Shown: positions 1-5,921 of the stretch, piece after piece | How the letters are laid out: each line of letters starts with the position of its first letter | How positions within the stretch are numbered: position 1 is the first letter of the stretch | Notes under the pieces: model-generated | Database searches by the model: none | What the model saw: the letters and a program-made list of their open reading frames with translations, nothing else | Told to the model about the DNA's origin: nothing | Made by a program: the position numbers and the translations under genes | Assembly: GCA_003565095.1 (NCBI GenBank) | Contig: PXDI01000293.1 | Location: 1 to 7,143, forward strand | Direction of reading: 5' to 3' | Source: PVC group bacterium | Lineage (GTDB): Bacteria; Verrucomicrobiota; Kiritimatiellia; UBA8416; PXDI01 | Length of the DNA stretch: 7,143 bases

Positions 1-1321
1 ATTCAAGGTTACCGAGGCGGTTTTCTGAACGCAGCAGCTCCACCCGGGCCGGATCAACCGGATAGACCGGCCACTGCACCCGGTAGTCACGTACACGCAG
101 ATCGTTGATATTTTCCGCCACAAATGCTGCACGGGCCTCACGCAAGTCACCCAGTCCATTAAAGAAAGCTTTGCTGCCGGCCTTGCGCCCTATTTGCGCC
201 GGATCGTCCAGCAGCGGATACCGCAGGCGAACATGATCCAGACTGATATCCGAAATCTCCGCACCGGGAATCGCGCCCATCATGATCCGGCCGCAGGTCT
301 CCATATCAAAATTGGTAATTGAAATTCCGCGGATTTTTCCGGCCGGACGCTCCGGCCATTTACGACCATAGTTGGGATGTTCCTTGATCCTGATCTTGTA
401 GGGTTCATCATTAAAACCCGTATAAATTTCTATCGGACGGTCAAACAGCCAGCCGCTCATGCTGCGCCCGACTATATTGCTGAAGGAGATGTTTTCAATA
501 TTGCAGCCGGAAAAGGTCACCAGATCAATACCCCGCGAACAATTACGAATGGTGATATTGCTGAAACTGCAATTGCGGAAATCCTGATCCGACTCAAAAC
601 CCAGCCGGATGGCCGCGCAGGAGGTTTCGAGCACACAGTTGGTAACGGTAATGTGCTCGCAACTGCGGCTGTCGAGCGTGGTTTTCAAGGCAATTGCGTC
701 ATCACCGGTGTGAATAAAGCAATCACTGATTATTGTGTCATGGCAGCCGGTCAGGTCTATTCCGTCACTGTTCGGCCAGAAGAGCGAGTTGTTGATGGTG
801 ATGCCGCGAATGAAGGCGCGGTCGCAATCATGCAGATGCAAAGTCCAGCCGCCCGGCTCACGCAATGTCACATTCTCTACATGCACATCCGTACAGCGGC
901 TGAGTTCGATCATCGGACTCGGGCGCATTGGAATCTCACGATAAAACGCCCACTCGTGCTCCCGCTCTGCTTCCTGGAAGTGGCTGCCGTTACCGTTGAT
1001 CTCCCCCCGACCGGTAATTGCAACGTTATGGGCGTTCTCGGCAAAGATCAGGTGAAACGGCGTGCGGTCATCATGGTGCCCCCAACTTGCCCGCGTGTAA
1101 TCCGCCAGATCCGGCGAACCCAGAATCTTCGCCCCCTGATCCAGCTCAAGCGTTACGCGACTTTGCAGTTGCACCGTTCCGGTCAAAAACGTCCCCTGCG
1201 GCACATAGACCGTACCCCCGCCCTGCTGAACCGCGGCGGTAATCGCCGCGCCGAATGCCGCGGTGTTCATTGTCTTTCCGTCACCAACCGCACCGAAATC
1301 TGCTACATTTATAACTGCCAT
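1..1321 (-). CDS. GH28-like (polygalacturonase-type) right-handed beta-helix protein, C-terminus cut by window edge
   Basis: 440 codons are present and the frame is still open at the left edge. The protein opens MAVINVADFGAVGDG, the usual start of the pectate-lyase/GH28 beta-helix fold, followed by GGGTVYVPQGTF at residues 34-45. Residues 95-420 hold repeated beta-helix rungs rich in N-x-x-I/F-x-N patterns. GH28 motif I is seen as NSDGID (184-189) and motif II as TGDDAIAL (205-212), giving candidate acidic catalytic residues D186, D207 and D208. The usual GHG of motif III is replaced by SCAAIRLG (234-241). An RIK (311-313) occurs late and may or may not be motif IV. There is no signal peptide, so it is probably cytoplasmic and could act on imported oligosaccharides. 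The ATG at 1321 is supported by GGAG (1327-1330, minus strand) five bases upstream. The preceding ykgJ-like stop is 10 bases away, implying co-transcription. The family is well supported; the substrate (galacturonide, rhamnogalacturonide or other) is not known, and an epimerase or lyase is possible. Confidence 0.85.
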   Translation of the reverse strand, partial: MAVINVADFGAVGDGKTMNTAAFGAAITAAVQQGGGTVYVPQGTFLTGTVQLQSRVTLELDQGAKILGSPDLADYTRASWGHHDDRTPFHLIFAENAHNVAITGRGEINGNGSHFQEAEREHEWAFYREIPMRPSPMIELSRCTDVHVENVTLREPGGWTLHLHDCDRAFIRGITINNSLFWPNSDGIDLTGCHDTIISDCFIHTGDDAIALKTTLDSRSCEHITVTNCVLETSCAAIRLGFESDQDFRNCSFSNITIRNCSRGIDLVTFSGCNIENISFSNIVGRSMSGWLFDRPIEIYTGFNDEPYKIRIKEHPNYGRKWPERPAGKIRGISITNFDMETCGRIMMGAIPGAEISDISLDHVRLRYPLLDDPAQIGRKAGSKAFFNGLGDLREARAAFVAENINDLRVRDYRVQWPVYPVDPARVELLRSENRLGNLE

Positions 1322-1331
1322 CTTTACTCCG

Positions 1332-1694
1332 TTATTTCCCTGATTCATCTTTCTGTTTACGAAACATCTGCACATCTGTAATTTGCGCGGCGGCGCAGAT
1401 TTCCTGCCACCCGTCAAAAGTCCACTTACGGGGAAAATCGCGGCATTGCGCCGGCTTGACCGCCTGCACCAGACATGCCTGCCGGTCGGTCAGAAACACA
1501 CACGCCCCGCCCGGTTGCTCGGTAAGGCTCAGCTCACGCCTCGACTTTGTCAGTCTCGTATAACGGGCCGTAAACTCGTACTGCTCCATTTGCAGATGTT
1601 CCGCAATCGCCTCCGCCTCACCCGGCGCAAGACAAACATATCCCGGCTCACGGCAACACGCCCCGCATTGTTTACAATTGAATTGATTATTCAT
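1332..1694 (-). CDS. YkgJ-type cysteine cluster protein (CxxCxxCC, zinc/iron-chelate binding)
   Basis: A 120-residue protein beginning MNNQFNCKQCGACC. The cysteine cluster C7-x2-C10-x2-C13-C14, a further C21, then GGACVFL (62-68), C74 and KPAQCRDFP (80-88) are the hallmarks of the YkgJ/UPF0153 family (PF03692), thought to bind zinc or an iron centre. Length is normal for the family. The biochemical role is unknown, and no membrane segment or signal peptide is visible. The frame extends 26 codons upstream, but that part lies inside the end of thrC and looks like thrC coding sequence read in another frame. The ATG at 1694 puts the cluster at the N-terminus as usual and begins two bases after the thrC stop (TGA-TA-ATG). 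No strong Shine-Dalgarno is seen, so translational coupling to thrC is likely. It sits between thrC and the beta-helix gene and is probably co-transcribed with both. Confidence 0.85.
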   Translation of the reverse strand: MNNQFNCKQCGACCREPGYVCLAPGEAEAIAEHLQMEQYEFTARYTRLTKSRRELSLTEQPGGACVFLTDRQACLVQAVKPAQCRDFPRKWTFDGWQEICAAAQITDVQMFRKQKDESGK

Positions 1695-1696
1695 TA

Positions 1697-3079
1697 TCAA
1701 CGGTTTCCGGCTTGCGCGTGCTCTATCACATAACGCCGCACTTCCGCCGCAGCGGCGGACAGGGTTTCGCAACGCACCGGCAGACCTTCGAGTGCATCAA
1801 TCAATGGATGTGCCGGACGCACATCACCCAATGCCTGCCGGATTGCATCAGGAAATTTGGCCGGATGAGCCGTTGCGAGACACAGCATCGGGATGGCCGG
1901 ATCCAATCTTTGCCGCGCCACATGAATGCCGACCGCCGTATGCGGATCAGGGATATAGTCGAAGCGCTGCTTCATCCAGCGGATTGCCTCAAGCGTCTCA
2001 TCCCGTCCGGCAGATCCGGCGGCAAAAGCCGGGTCACCGCCATCCAGCCGGATGCTGCCGCCGGCGGCGAACTCACTCATCAGCGCGGCCGTTTTCTGCG
2101 CATCGCAACCGGAGCGGTAATATAGGTAGCGCTCAAAATTACTGGCAATCTGAATGTCCATTGAGGGGCTCAGGGTCGGCCGGACCGTTCCGCGCCGGTA
2201 TTCACCGGTCGTGAAAAATCTTTCCAGAATGTTGTTGTCATTGGCCGCCAGCACCAGTCTGCGAATAGGCAGCCCCATGCGCATTGCCACATATCCGGCA
2301 AAGATGTCGCCAAAATTTCCGGTCGGCACGGTAACGTCAACGGTGGCGGCGGCGGTGCGCTCCTGTACGCGGAACACCCCGTAAAAATAGTAGACCACCT
2401 GCGCCAGCACCCTGGCCCAGTTAATCGAGTTCACCGCGCCGAGGCTGTAACGGCGATGCAACTGCGCATCTGCCAGCATATCCTTCACAATTGCCTGACA
2501 GTCGTCAAAGGTGCCCTCAATGGCCAGATTGAACACGTTTTCATCCAGCACAGTCGTCATTTGCAGTTCCTGCACCGGACTGGTACGTCCCTTGGGATGC
2601 ATGATGAAAATGTTGATGCGTGGCTTACCGCGCACCCCGTGAATAGCGGCACTGCCGGTATCGCCGCTGGTGGCCCCGACAATATTCAGATGGCTGTCAT
2701 GTTTTTCAAGTATGTGTTCAAAAAGATTTCCCAGCCACTGCAAGGCCACATCCTTGAAGGCCAGCGTTGGACCGTGAAACAGTTCCATAATATGCAGCGG
2801 TTCGCCAGCCCACGAAACCACCGGCGCCACCTCGGGGCTGCGGAAAGTTGCATAACTCGGCGAGATCAGCGCCTGCAGCTCCGGCGTCATATCAAAAAAA
2901 CGGCTCATGACCTGTTCAGCAAGGGCGGTGTATGGCAGCTCCCGCCACTGCGACAGCGCACCGCTCACATCCGGAATACTTTCCGGCAGCAGCAGTCCGC
3001 CATCCGGCGCCAACCCGGTCATAACGGTTTTCTCAAATGATAACGGCGGGGTCTGTCCCCTGGTGCTGATGTATTGCAT
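1697..3079 (-). CDS. thrC: threonine synthase
   Basis: A 460-residue PLP enzyme converting O-phospho-L-homoserine to L-threonine and phosphate, the last step of threonine biosynthesis, in the cytoplasm. The N-terminus MQYISTRG...LSFEKTVMTGLAPDGGLLLP matches the threonine synthase N-terminal domain. FHGPTLAFKD (101-110) carries the PLP Schiff-base lysine, K109. ATSGDTGSAA (136-145) and PTGNFGD (252-258) are the phosphate/PLP-binding loops. VNSINWAR (216-223), the SPSMDIQIASNFER segment (304-317) and DPHTAVG (378-384) are further family signatures. Length is typical. The ATG at 3079 gives the canonical MxYISTRG start; an ATG at 3085 would add only two residues. Neither has an obvious Shine-Dalgarno. 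The frame continues to a TTG at 3166, but those 29 extra residues are a hydrophobic run unlike the family and are excluded. It heads the minus-strand cluster; the next gene begins two bases after its stop. Confidence 0.96.
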   Translation of the reverse strand: MQYISTRGQTPPLSFEKTVMTGLAPDGGLLLPESIPDVSGALSQWRELPYTALAEQVMSRFFDMTPELQALISPSYATFRSPEVAPVVSWAGEPLHIMELFHGPTLAFKDVALQWLGNLFEHILEKHDSHLNIVGATSGDTGSAAIHGVRGKPRINIFIMHPKGRTSPVQELQMTTVLDENVFNLAIEGTFDDCQAIVKDMLADAQLHRRYSLGAVNSINWARVLAQVVYYFYGVFRVQERTAAATVDVTVPTGNFGDIFAGYVAMRMGLPIRRLVLAANDNNILERFFTTGEYRRGTVRPTLSPSMDIQIASNFERYLYYRSGCDAQKTAALMSEFAAGGSIRLDGGDPAFAAGSAGRDETLEAIRWMKQRFDYIPDPHTAVGIHVARQRLDPAIPMLCLATAHPAKFPDAIRQALGDVRPAHPLIDALEGLPVRCETLSAAAAEVRRYVIEHAQAGNR

Positions 3080-3232
3080 GTGCATGGGTATGGATGTTAT
3101 GCCGCCGGCCACGCACATGGCAAGGATAAACCATGGTTGGACGTTCCCCATTTTTTTTTTGAGCAATTGTTGCTTCTGAGATGTTTTGCGTTTGGGGGGC
3201 TTGCGGGGTCAACATGAGAGGGGGAGAAATTT

Positions 3233-3271
3233 AACCACAAAGAACGGACCACATGCCTGTTCTTTGTGGTT
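3233..3271. repeat. perfect 13-bp inverted repeat with 13-base loop
   Basis: AACCACAAAGAAC at 3233-3245 is the exact reverse complement of GTTCTTTGTGGTT at 3259-3271. The loop (3246-3258) contains a further ACCACA (3248-3253), so the right arm could also form a shorter 6-bp hairpin with the loop copy. Neither strand has a proper U-tract immediately after the stem (plus strand TCAAAAAATC, minus strand AAATTTCTCC), so a standard terminator is unlikely. If the minus-strand promoter proposed here is right, the hairpin would lie near the 5' end of the thrC mRNA. ACCACAAAGAAC-type modules are, from memory, frequent in intergenic DNA of some bacteria, so a dispersed repeat or small inverted-repeat element is the simplest reading. 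Confidence 0.7.
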
Positions 3272-3297
3272 TCAAAAAATCTTAGCAATTCTACGGC

Positions 3298-3325
3298 ATT
3301 ATATTATGGAAGGGCTTCTGGCCAA
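3298..3325 (-). promoter_or_regulatory. candidate sigma70-type promoter for the thrC cluster
   Basis: On the minus strand, TTGGCC (plus 3320-3325) and a perfect TATAAT (plus 3298-3303) are separated by 16 bases. Transcription would start near 3291 and give a thrC leader of about 210 bases carrying the 13-bp hairpin. The -35 box matches consensus at only four of six positions. The long leader is a reason for caution; no better box was seen closer to thrC. Confidence 0.4.
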
Positions 3326-3347
3326 AATGACGGATTCCACTTGTGAC

Positions 3348-3376
3348 TTGCAACGGTGCGCGACTGGCGCTATTAT
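3348..3376 (+). promoter_or_regulatory. candidate sigma70-type promoter for the DHOD-like/queC/ispH operon
   Basis: TTGCAA (3348-3353), an ideal 17-base spacer and TATTAT (3371-3376) predict a start near 3383 and a leader of about 33 bases. The Shine-Dalgarno ACAGGAG lies at 3404-3410. The palindrome CCAATTGG (3381-3388) covers the predicted start point. A second TTGCAAC lies 42 bases after the first, at 3390-3396. Both are possible operator sites. The location fits the only four-gene cluster downstream. Confidence 0.55.
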
Positions 3377-3415
3377 TCGGCCAATTGGTTTGCAACCCTA
3401 ACAACAGGAGAAACG

Positions 3416-4411
3416 ATGGCCTCACTGAATACAACGTACATGGGTATTGAACTGAAAAACCCGCTGGTAGTGGCAGCCTGTTCGCTTTCCGGGAAAGTTG
3501 ACAATATCCGCCAGGTGGAGGAAGCCGGTGCGGGTGCGCTGGTGATAAAGTCGCTTTTTGAAGAACAAATCCGGCATGAACAGGATGATCTGGAAAGCAT
3601 GCTGACACGCGGTGGCGAATCATTCGCCGAGGCCATTTCATATTTTCCCTCGCTTGAACACAGCGGTGCACGCGAGCACCTGATGTGGGTGGAAAAGGCA
3701 CGCGCAGCGGTGCAGATGCCGCTGGTCGGCAGCCTGAATGCGGTTAATCCCGGCAGGTGGGTTGAGTATGCCAAACTGCTTGAAGAATCCGGAGTAAACG
3801 CACTTGAATTGAATACCTATGCGCTTGAGACCGACAAGCATGTAGCAGCCGCCGACATTGAGAAGCGCCTGGAAGACACCGTTGCGGCGGTCGCCGCTTC
3901 ATGCGGACTGCCGGTCGCGGTCAAACTGAGCCCGTACTACACATCAATGGCCAATGTGGTTGACCGCGTACAGGCCGCCGGCGCGCATGGCGTAGTGCTC
4001 TTCAACCGTTTTCTGCAACCTGATATCGATCCAGACACCGAACAGCCGCGCAAAGCCATGACATGGAGCACGCCTTATGAAATGCTGCTCCCGTTGCGCT
4101 GGATTGCCCTGCTGCACGGAAAGACCAATATCGACCTGATCGGCAATACCGGAATTGCCAATGGAACGGATATTGCAAAGATGCTGCTGGCAGGTGCTTC
4201 GGCGGTGCAGGTTGCAGCAACACTCTATCGTAACGGCATCCGCCATATCAGCACCATGCTGGCGGAATTGTCCGGCTGGATGGATGCAAAAGGCTATCAG
4301 GATGTTGCCGCGTTCCGCGGTAAATGCGGCCAGAACACTGCCGACCAGTTCATCTTCGAACGGGCACAGTATGTTGATTTTCTGATGAAGCAGAAGGAAG
4401 CAAAATTCTGA
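3416..4411 (+). CDS. dihydroorotate dehydrogenase-like FMN protein, substrate uncertain
   Basis: A 331-residue cytosolic TIM-barrel flavoprotein of the DHOD-like group related to PyrD. Family features are LKNPLVVAACSLSG (13-26), VIKSLFEEQI (43-52), VKLSPYY (169-175, with K170 as the likely FMN-contacting lysine), LFNRF (195-199), the glycine-rich GNTGIANG (243-250) and the FMN phosphate region LYRNG (270-274). The active-site segment reads ELNTYALE (131-138), where genuine class 1 PyrD has ELN-x-SCPN with a catalytic Cys and class 2 has Ser. Ala136 occupies that place, so orotate formation is doubtful. The ATG at 3416 has ACAGGAG five bases upstream. An in-frame ATG at 3356 lies upstream of the predicted -10 box and is excluded. 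It is the first gene of the operon, and its stop lies within the proposed CTGA start overlap of queC. The family call is firm. I give no pyrD symbol because the reaction is not established. Confidence 0.88.
   Translation: MASLNTTYMGIELKNPLVVAACSLSGKVDNIRQVEEAGAGALVIKSLFEEQIRHEQDDLESMLTRGGESFAEAISYFPSLEHSGAREHLMWVEKARAAVQMPLVGSLNAVNPGRWVEYAKLLEESGVNALELNTYALETDKHVAAADIEKRLEDTVAAVAASCGLPVAVKLSPYYTSMANVVDRVQAAGAHGVVLFNRFLQPDIDPDTEQPRKAMTWSTPYEMLLPLRWIALLHGKTNIDLIGNTGIANGTDIAKMLLAGASAVQVAATLYRNGIRHISTMLAELSGWMDAKGYQDVAAFRGKCGQNTADQFIFERAQYVDFLMKQKEAKF
4400..4411 (+). promoter_or_regulatory. stop/start overlap CTGA joining the DHOD-like gene to queC
   Basis: TTCTGAAC holds the DHOD-like stop TGA (4409-4411) overlapping an in-frame CTG (4408-4410) that opens the queC frame. 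AAGGAA (4394-4399) lies upstream, with AGGA nine bases from the CTG, a workable Shine-Dalgarno spacing. The same four-base overlap, with ATG, joins the next two gene pairs. An in-frame ATT at 4405 is another rare-start option. Confidence 0.45.
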
Positions 4412-5091
4412 ACGACGCGGAGAAAGCAGAAGCTTTAGTGCTGCTCAGCGGGGGAATGGACTCCGTCTGCGCGCTGTATCACGTTCACGCCGCAAATCCC
4501 GGTGTGCTTGCGCTGAGTTTCGACTACGGGGCAAAGCACAACCGGCAGGAGCTGCCGCGAGCCGAGTGGCATTGCCGCAAACTTGACATCGAGCATATGG
4601 TCATTCCGCTTGATTTCATGAACAAGGCTCTTGCTTCGGCGCTCCTGATATCCGGCGGAGATATTCCCGACGGGCATTATACCGACGGTGTCATGCGCCA
4701 GACCGTGGTTCCGTTTCGTAACGGCATCATGCTGGCGATTGCCGCCGGAATTGCGGAAAGCCATGCAATCGAACAGATCGTGATAGCCGCCCACAGCGGA
4801 GATCACCCGATCTATCCCGACTGCCGCGAAGAATTTCTTTGCGCCATGGAGCAAGCAATCAGCACCGGCACATACAGCAAGCCGCGGATTTACCGCCCAT
4901 TTGTGAATATGGATAAAGCCGCTATTCTGCGGCGCGGCATGGAACTGGGAGTCGACTTTGCCAGGACATGGTCGTGCTATAAAGGAGGAGAACTGCACTG
5001 CGGAACTTGCGGAACATGCGTTGAACGGCAGGAGGCGTTTCAACTGGCAGGGGTCCCGGATCCGACCAGTTACCGGGACGGTGCGGCATGA
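4408..5091 (+). CDS. queC: 7-cyano-7-deazaguanine synthase (preQ0 synthase)
   Basis: QueC converts 7-carboxy-7-deazaguanine and ammonia to preQ0, using ATP, in queuosine tRNA modification. Counting from the CTG at 4408 (227 residues), the PP-loop is LLSGGMDS (12-19), with FDYGAKH (38-44), VPFRNG (101-106) and YPDCR (136-140) after it. The zinc site TWSCYKGGELHCGTCGTC supplies C190, C198, C201 and C204. All key motifs are intact. No ATG or TTG exists upstream of the PP-loop in this frame. GTG at 4438 is the first conventional start, but it cuts the first beta strand to MLLSGG. CTG restores MNDAEKAEALVLLSGG, a normal QueC N-terminus, and overlaps the previous stop, so I chose it. A conventional caller would probably give 4438 (217 residues, weak AGAAG ahead). 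The stop overlaps the ispH ATG by four bases (ATGA). No other queuosine gene is nearby. Confidence 0.93.
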   Translation: MNDAEKAEALVLLSGGMDSVCALYHVHAANPGVLALSFDYGAKHNRQELPRAEWHCRKLDIEHMVIPLDFMNKALASALLISGGDIPDGHYTDGVMRQTVVPFRNGIMLAIAAGIAESHAIEQIVIAAHSGDHPIYPDCREEFLCAMEQAISTGTYSKPRIYRPFVNMDKAAILRRGMELGVDFARTWSCYKGGELHCGTCGTCVERQEAFQLAGVPDPTSYRDGAA

Positions 5092-5921
5092 AGGTGATAC
5101 AGGCCGAATCGGCGGGATTCTGCTGGGGCGTAAAGCGCGCAATTGAAAAAGCACGCAGATTGGCGGCGGAATCAAATGGTCCGATACAGACCGATGGCCC
5201 GTTGATCCATAACCGCCAGATGATGGAGATTCTCAAAAACGAGGGCGTTTTCTCCTGTGATTGTCCCGAGACATTGAAGACCGGCACATTACTGATCCGT
5301 GCACACGGAATTCCCCCGGAACGGCGCAAACGGCTGCGCAGTCTGCCGGTAAAACTGCAGGATGCCACCTGCCCGGATGTGGCACGCATCCAATCGGCCA
5401 TCAAGCAACGGGCGGCACGCGGGGTAATGGTTGTGATATACGGCGACAAAGGTCATCCCGAAGTAACCGGCCTGCTCGGATTTGCCGGAGATTACGGACG
5501 GGTGATCAGCGGCTGTGAAGATGTCGCCGCACTGCCGGAGCATCAGCCGGTGACACTGGTTTCACAATCAACCCAGTTCCCGTCTGCTTATAAAAAAGTT
5601 GCACAACAACTTCAGGAACGGTTTCCGGATGCGGAAATACTGGATACTATTTGCGAATCCACCCGTCAGCGCCAGGCGGAACTGAGCGAGATTGCGAAAA
5701 AGGTGGACGCGATGGTGGTGGTGGGCGGAACACACAGCGCTAATACCCGGCGACTGGTTGAACTGGCGGAGAGTTTATGTCCGGTGCAGCATGTTGAGAC
5801 CGCCGATCAGCTTGATTTGGCAAAACTCGCCGGCTGCCGGGCGGTCGGGCTGATCGGCGGCGCATCTACGCCTGACTTTCTGTTGCAGCAAGTGCGCAAA
5901 AGAATTGAGGAGGCATCATGA
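5088..5921 (+). CDS. ispH: 4-hydroxy-3-methylbut-2-enyl diphosphate reductase
   Basis: A 277-residue iron-sulfur enzyme of the last MEP-pathway step, reducing HMBPP to IPP and DMAPP. The three cluster cysteines are C12 in GFCWGVKRAI, C95 in DATCPDV and C189 in DTICESTRQRQ. Substrate-pocket residues are H41 (PLIHN), H73 (RAHGIP), H123 and E125 (GHPEV), T162 (SQSTQ) and the SAN motif S217-N219 (GGTHSANTRRL). GASTPDFLL (258-266) is the usual C-terminal signature. Length is at the short end of the family, without the C-terminal extension seen in some lineages. ATG overlaps the queC stop as ATGA with no strong Shine-Dalgarno, suggesting translational coupling. Its own stop overlaps the next ATG in the same way. 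Presence of IspH implies the non-mevalonate route in this organism. Confidence 0.97.
   Translation: MKVIQAESAGFCWGVKRAIEKARRLAAESNGPIQTDGPLIHNRQMMEILKNEGVFSCDCPETLKTGTLLIRAHGIPPERRKRLRSLPVKLQDATCPDVARIQSAIKQRAARGVMVVIYGDKGHPEVTGLLGFAGDYGRVISGCEDVAALPEHQPVTLVSQSTQFPSAYKKVAQQLQERFPDAEILDTICESTRQRQAELSEIAKKVDAMVVVGGTHSANTRRLVELAESLCPVQHVETADQLDLAKLAGCRAVGLIGGASTPDFLLQQVRKRIEEAS

Larger units (their letters stand above)
3080..3415. other. divergent intergenic region between thrC and the DHOD-like gene
   Basis: No convincing gene is seen in these 336 bases. From left to right it holds a thrC leader without a clear Shine-Dalgarno and a run of ten T (3151-3160). Next comes a short inverted repeat AGCAA-ttg-TTGCT (3162-3174), followed by G-runs on the plus strand (3194-3199, 3205-3208, 3220-3224). 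A perfect 13-bp inverted repeat follows (3233-3271), then back-to-back promoter candidates (minus 3298-3325, plus 3348-3376), the palindrome CCAATTGG (3381-3388) and the DHOD-like ribosome binding site. The short overlapping frames here lack recognisable domains and are judged spurious. Some modules look like dispersed intergenic repeats, which cannot be confirmed without the rest of the genome. Confidence 0.7.

Noticed and set aside
377..1381. Long plus-strand open frame of 334 codons
   Set aside because: It runs opposite the GH28-like gene, whose minus-strand reading shows coherent beta-helix motifs and a Shine-Dalgarno; the plus reading has no recognisable domain.
3080..3166. N-terminal extension of thrC from TTG at 3166
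   Set aside because: Threonine synthases of this type begin at MxYISTRG; the extra hydrophobic residues match nothing in the family and start beside an A10 tract.
3194..3224. G-quadruplex in plus-strand G-runs
   Set aside because: Only three runs of four or more G are present within a short span; a fourth is missing.
3233..3280. Rho-independent terminator in the intergenic hairpin
   Set aside because: The stem is A/T-rich at its base and lacks an immediate U-tract on either strand, and both flanking genes point away from it, so nothing needs terminating there.
3033..3288. Small overlapping minus-strand frames upstream of thrC as a leader peptide
   Set aside because: No threonine or isoleucine codon cluster of the attenuator type, no clear ribosome binding site and no following terminator.
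3356..3415. Upstream ATG start (3356) for the DHOD-like gene
   Set aside because: It lies before the predicted -10 box, lacks a Shine-Dalgarno, and adds residues unlike the family; ATG at 3416 has a good ACAGGAG.
4435..5175. Minus-strand frame of 246 codons opposite queC
   Set aside because: QueC motifs are complete on the plus strand; the antisense frame has no family features.
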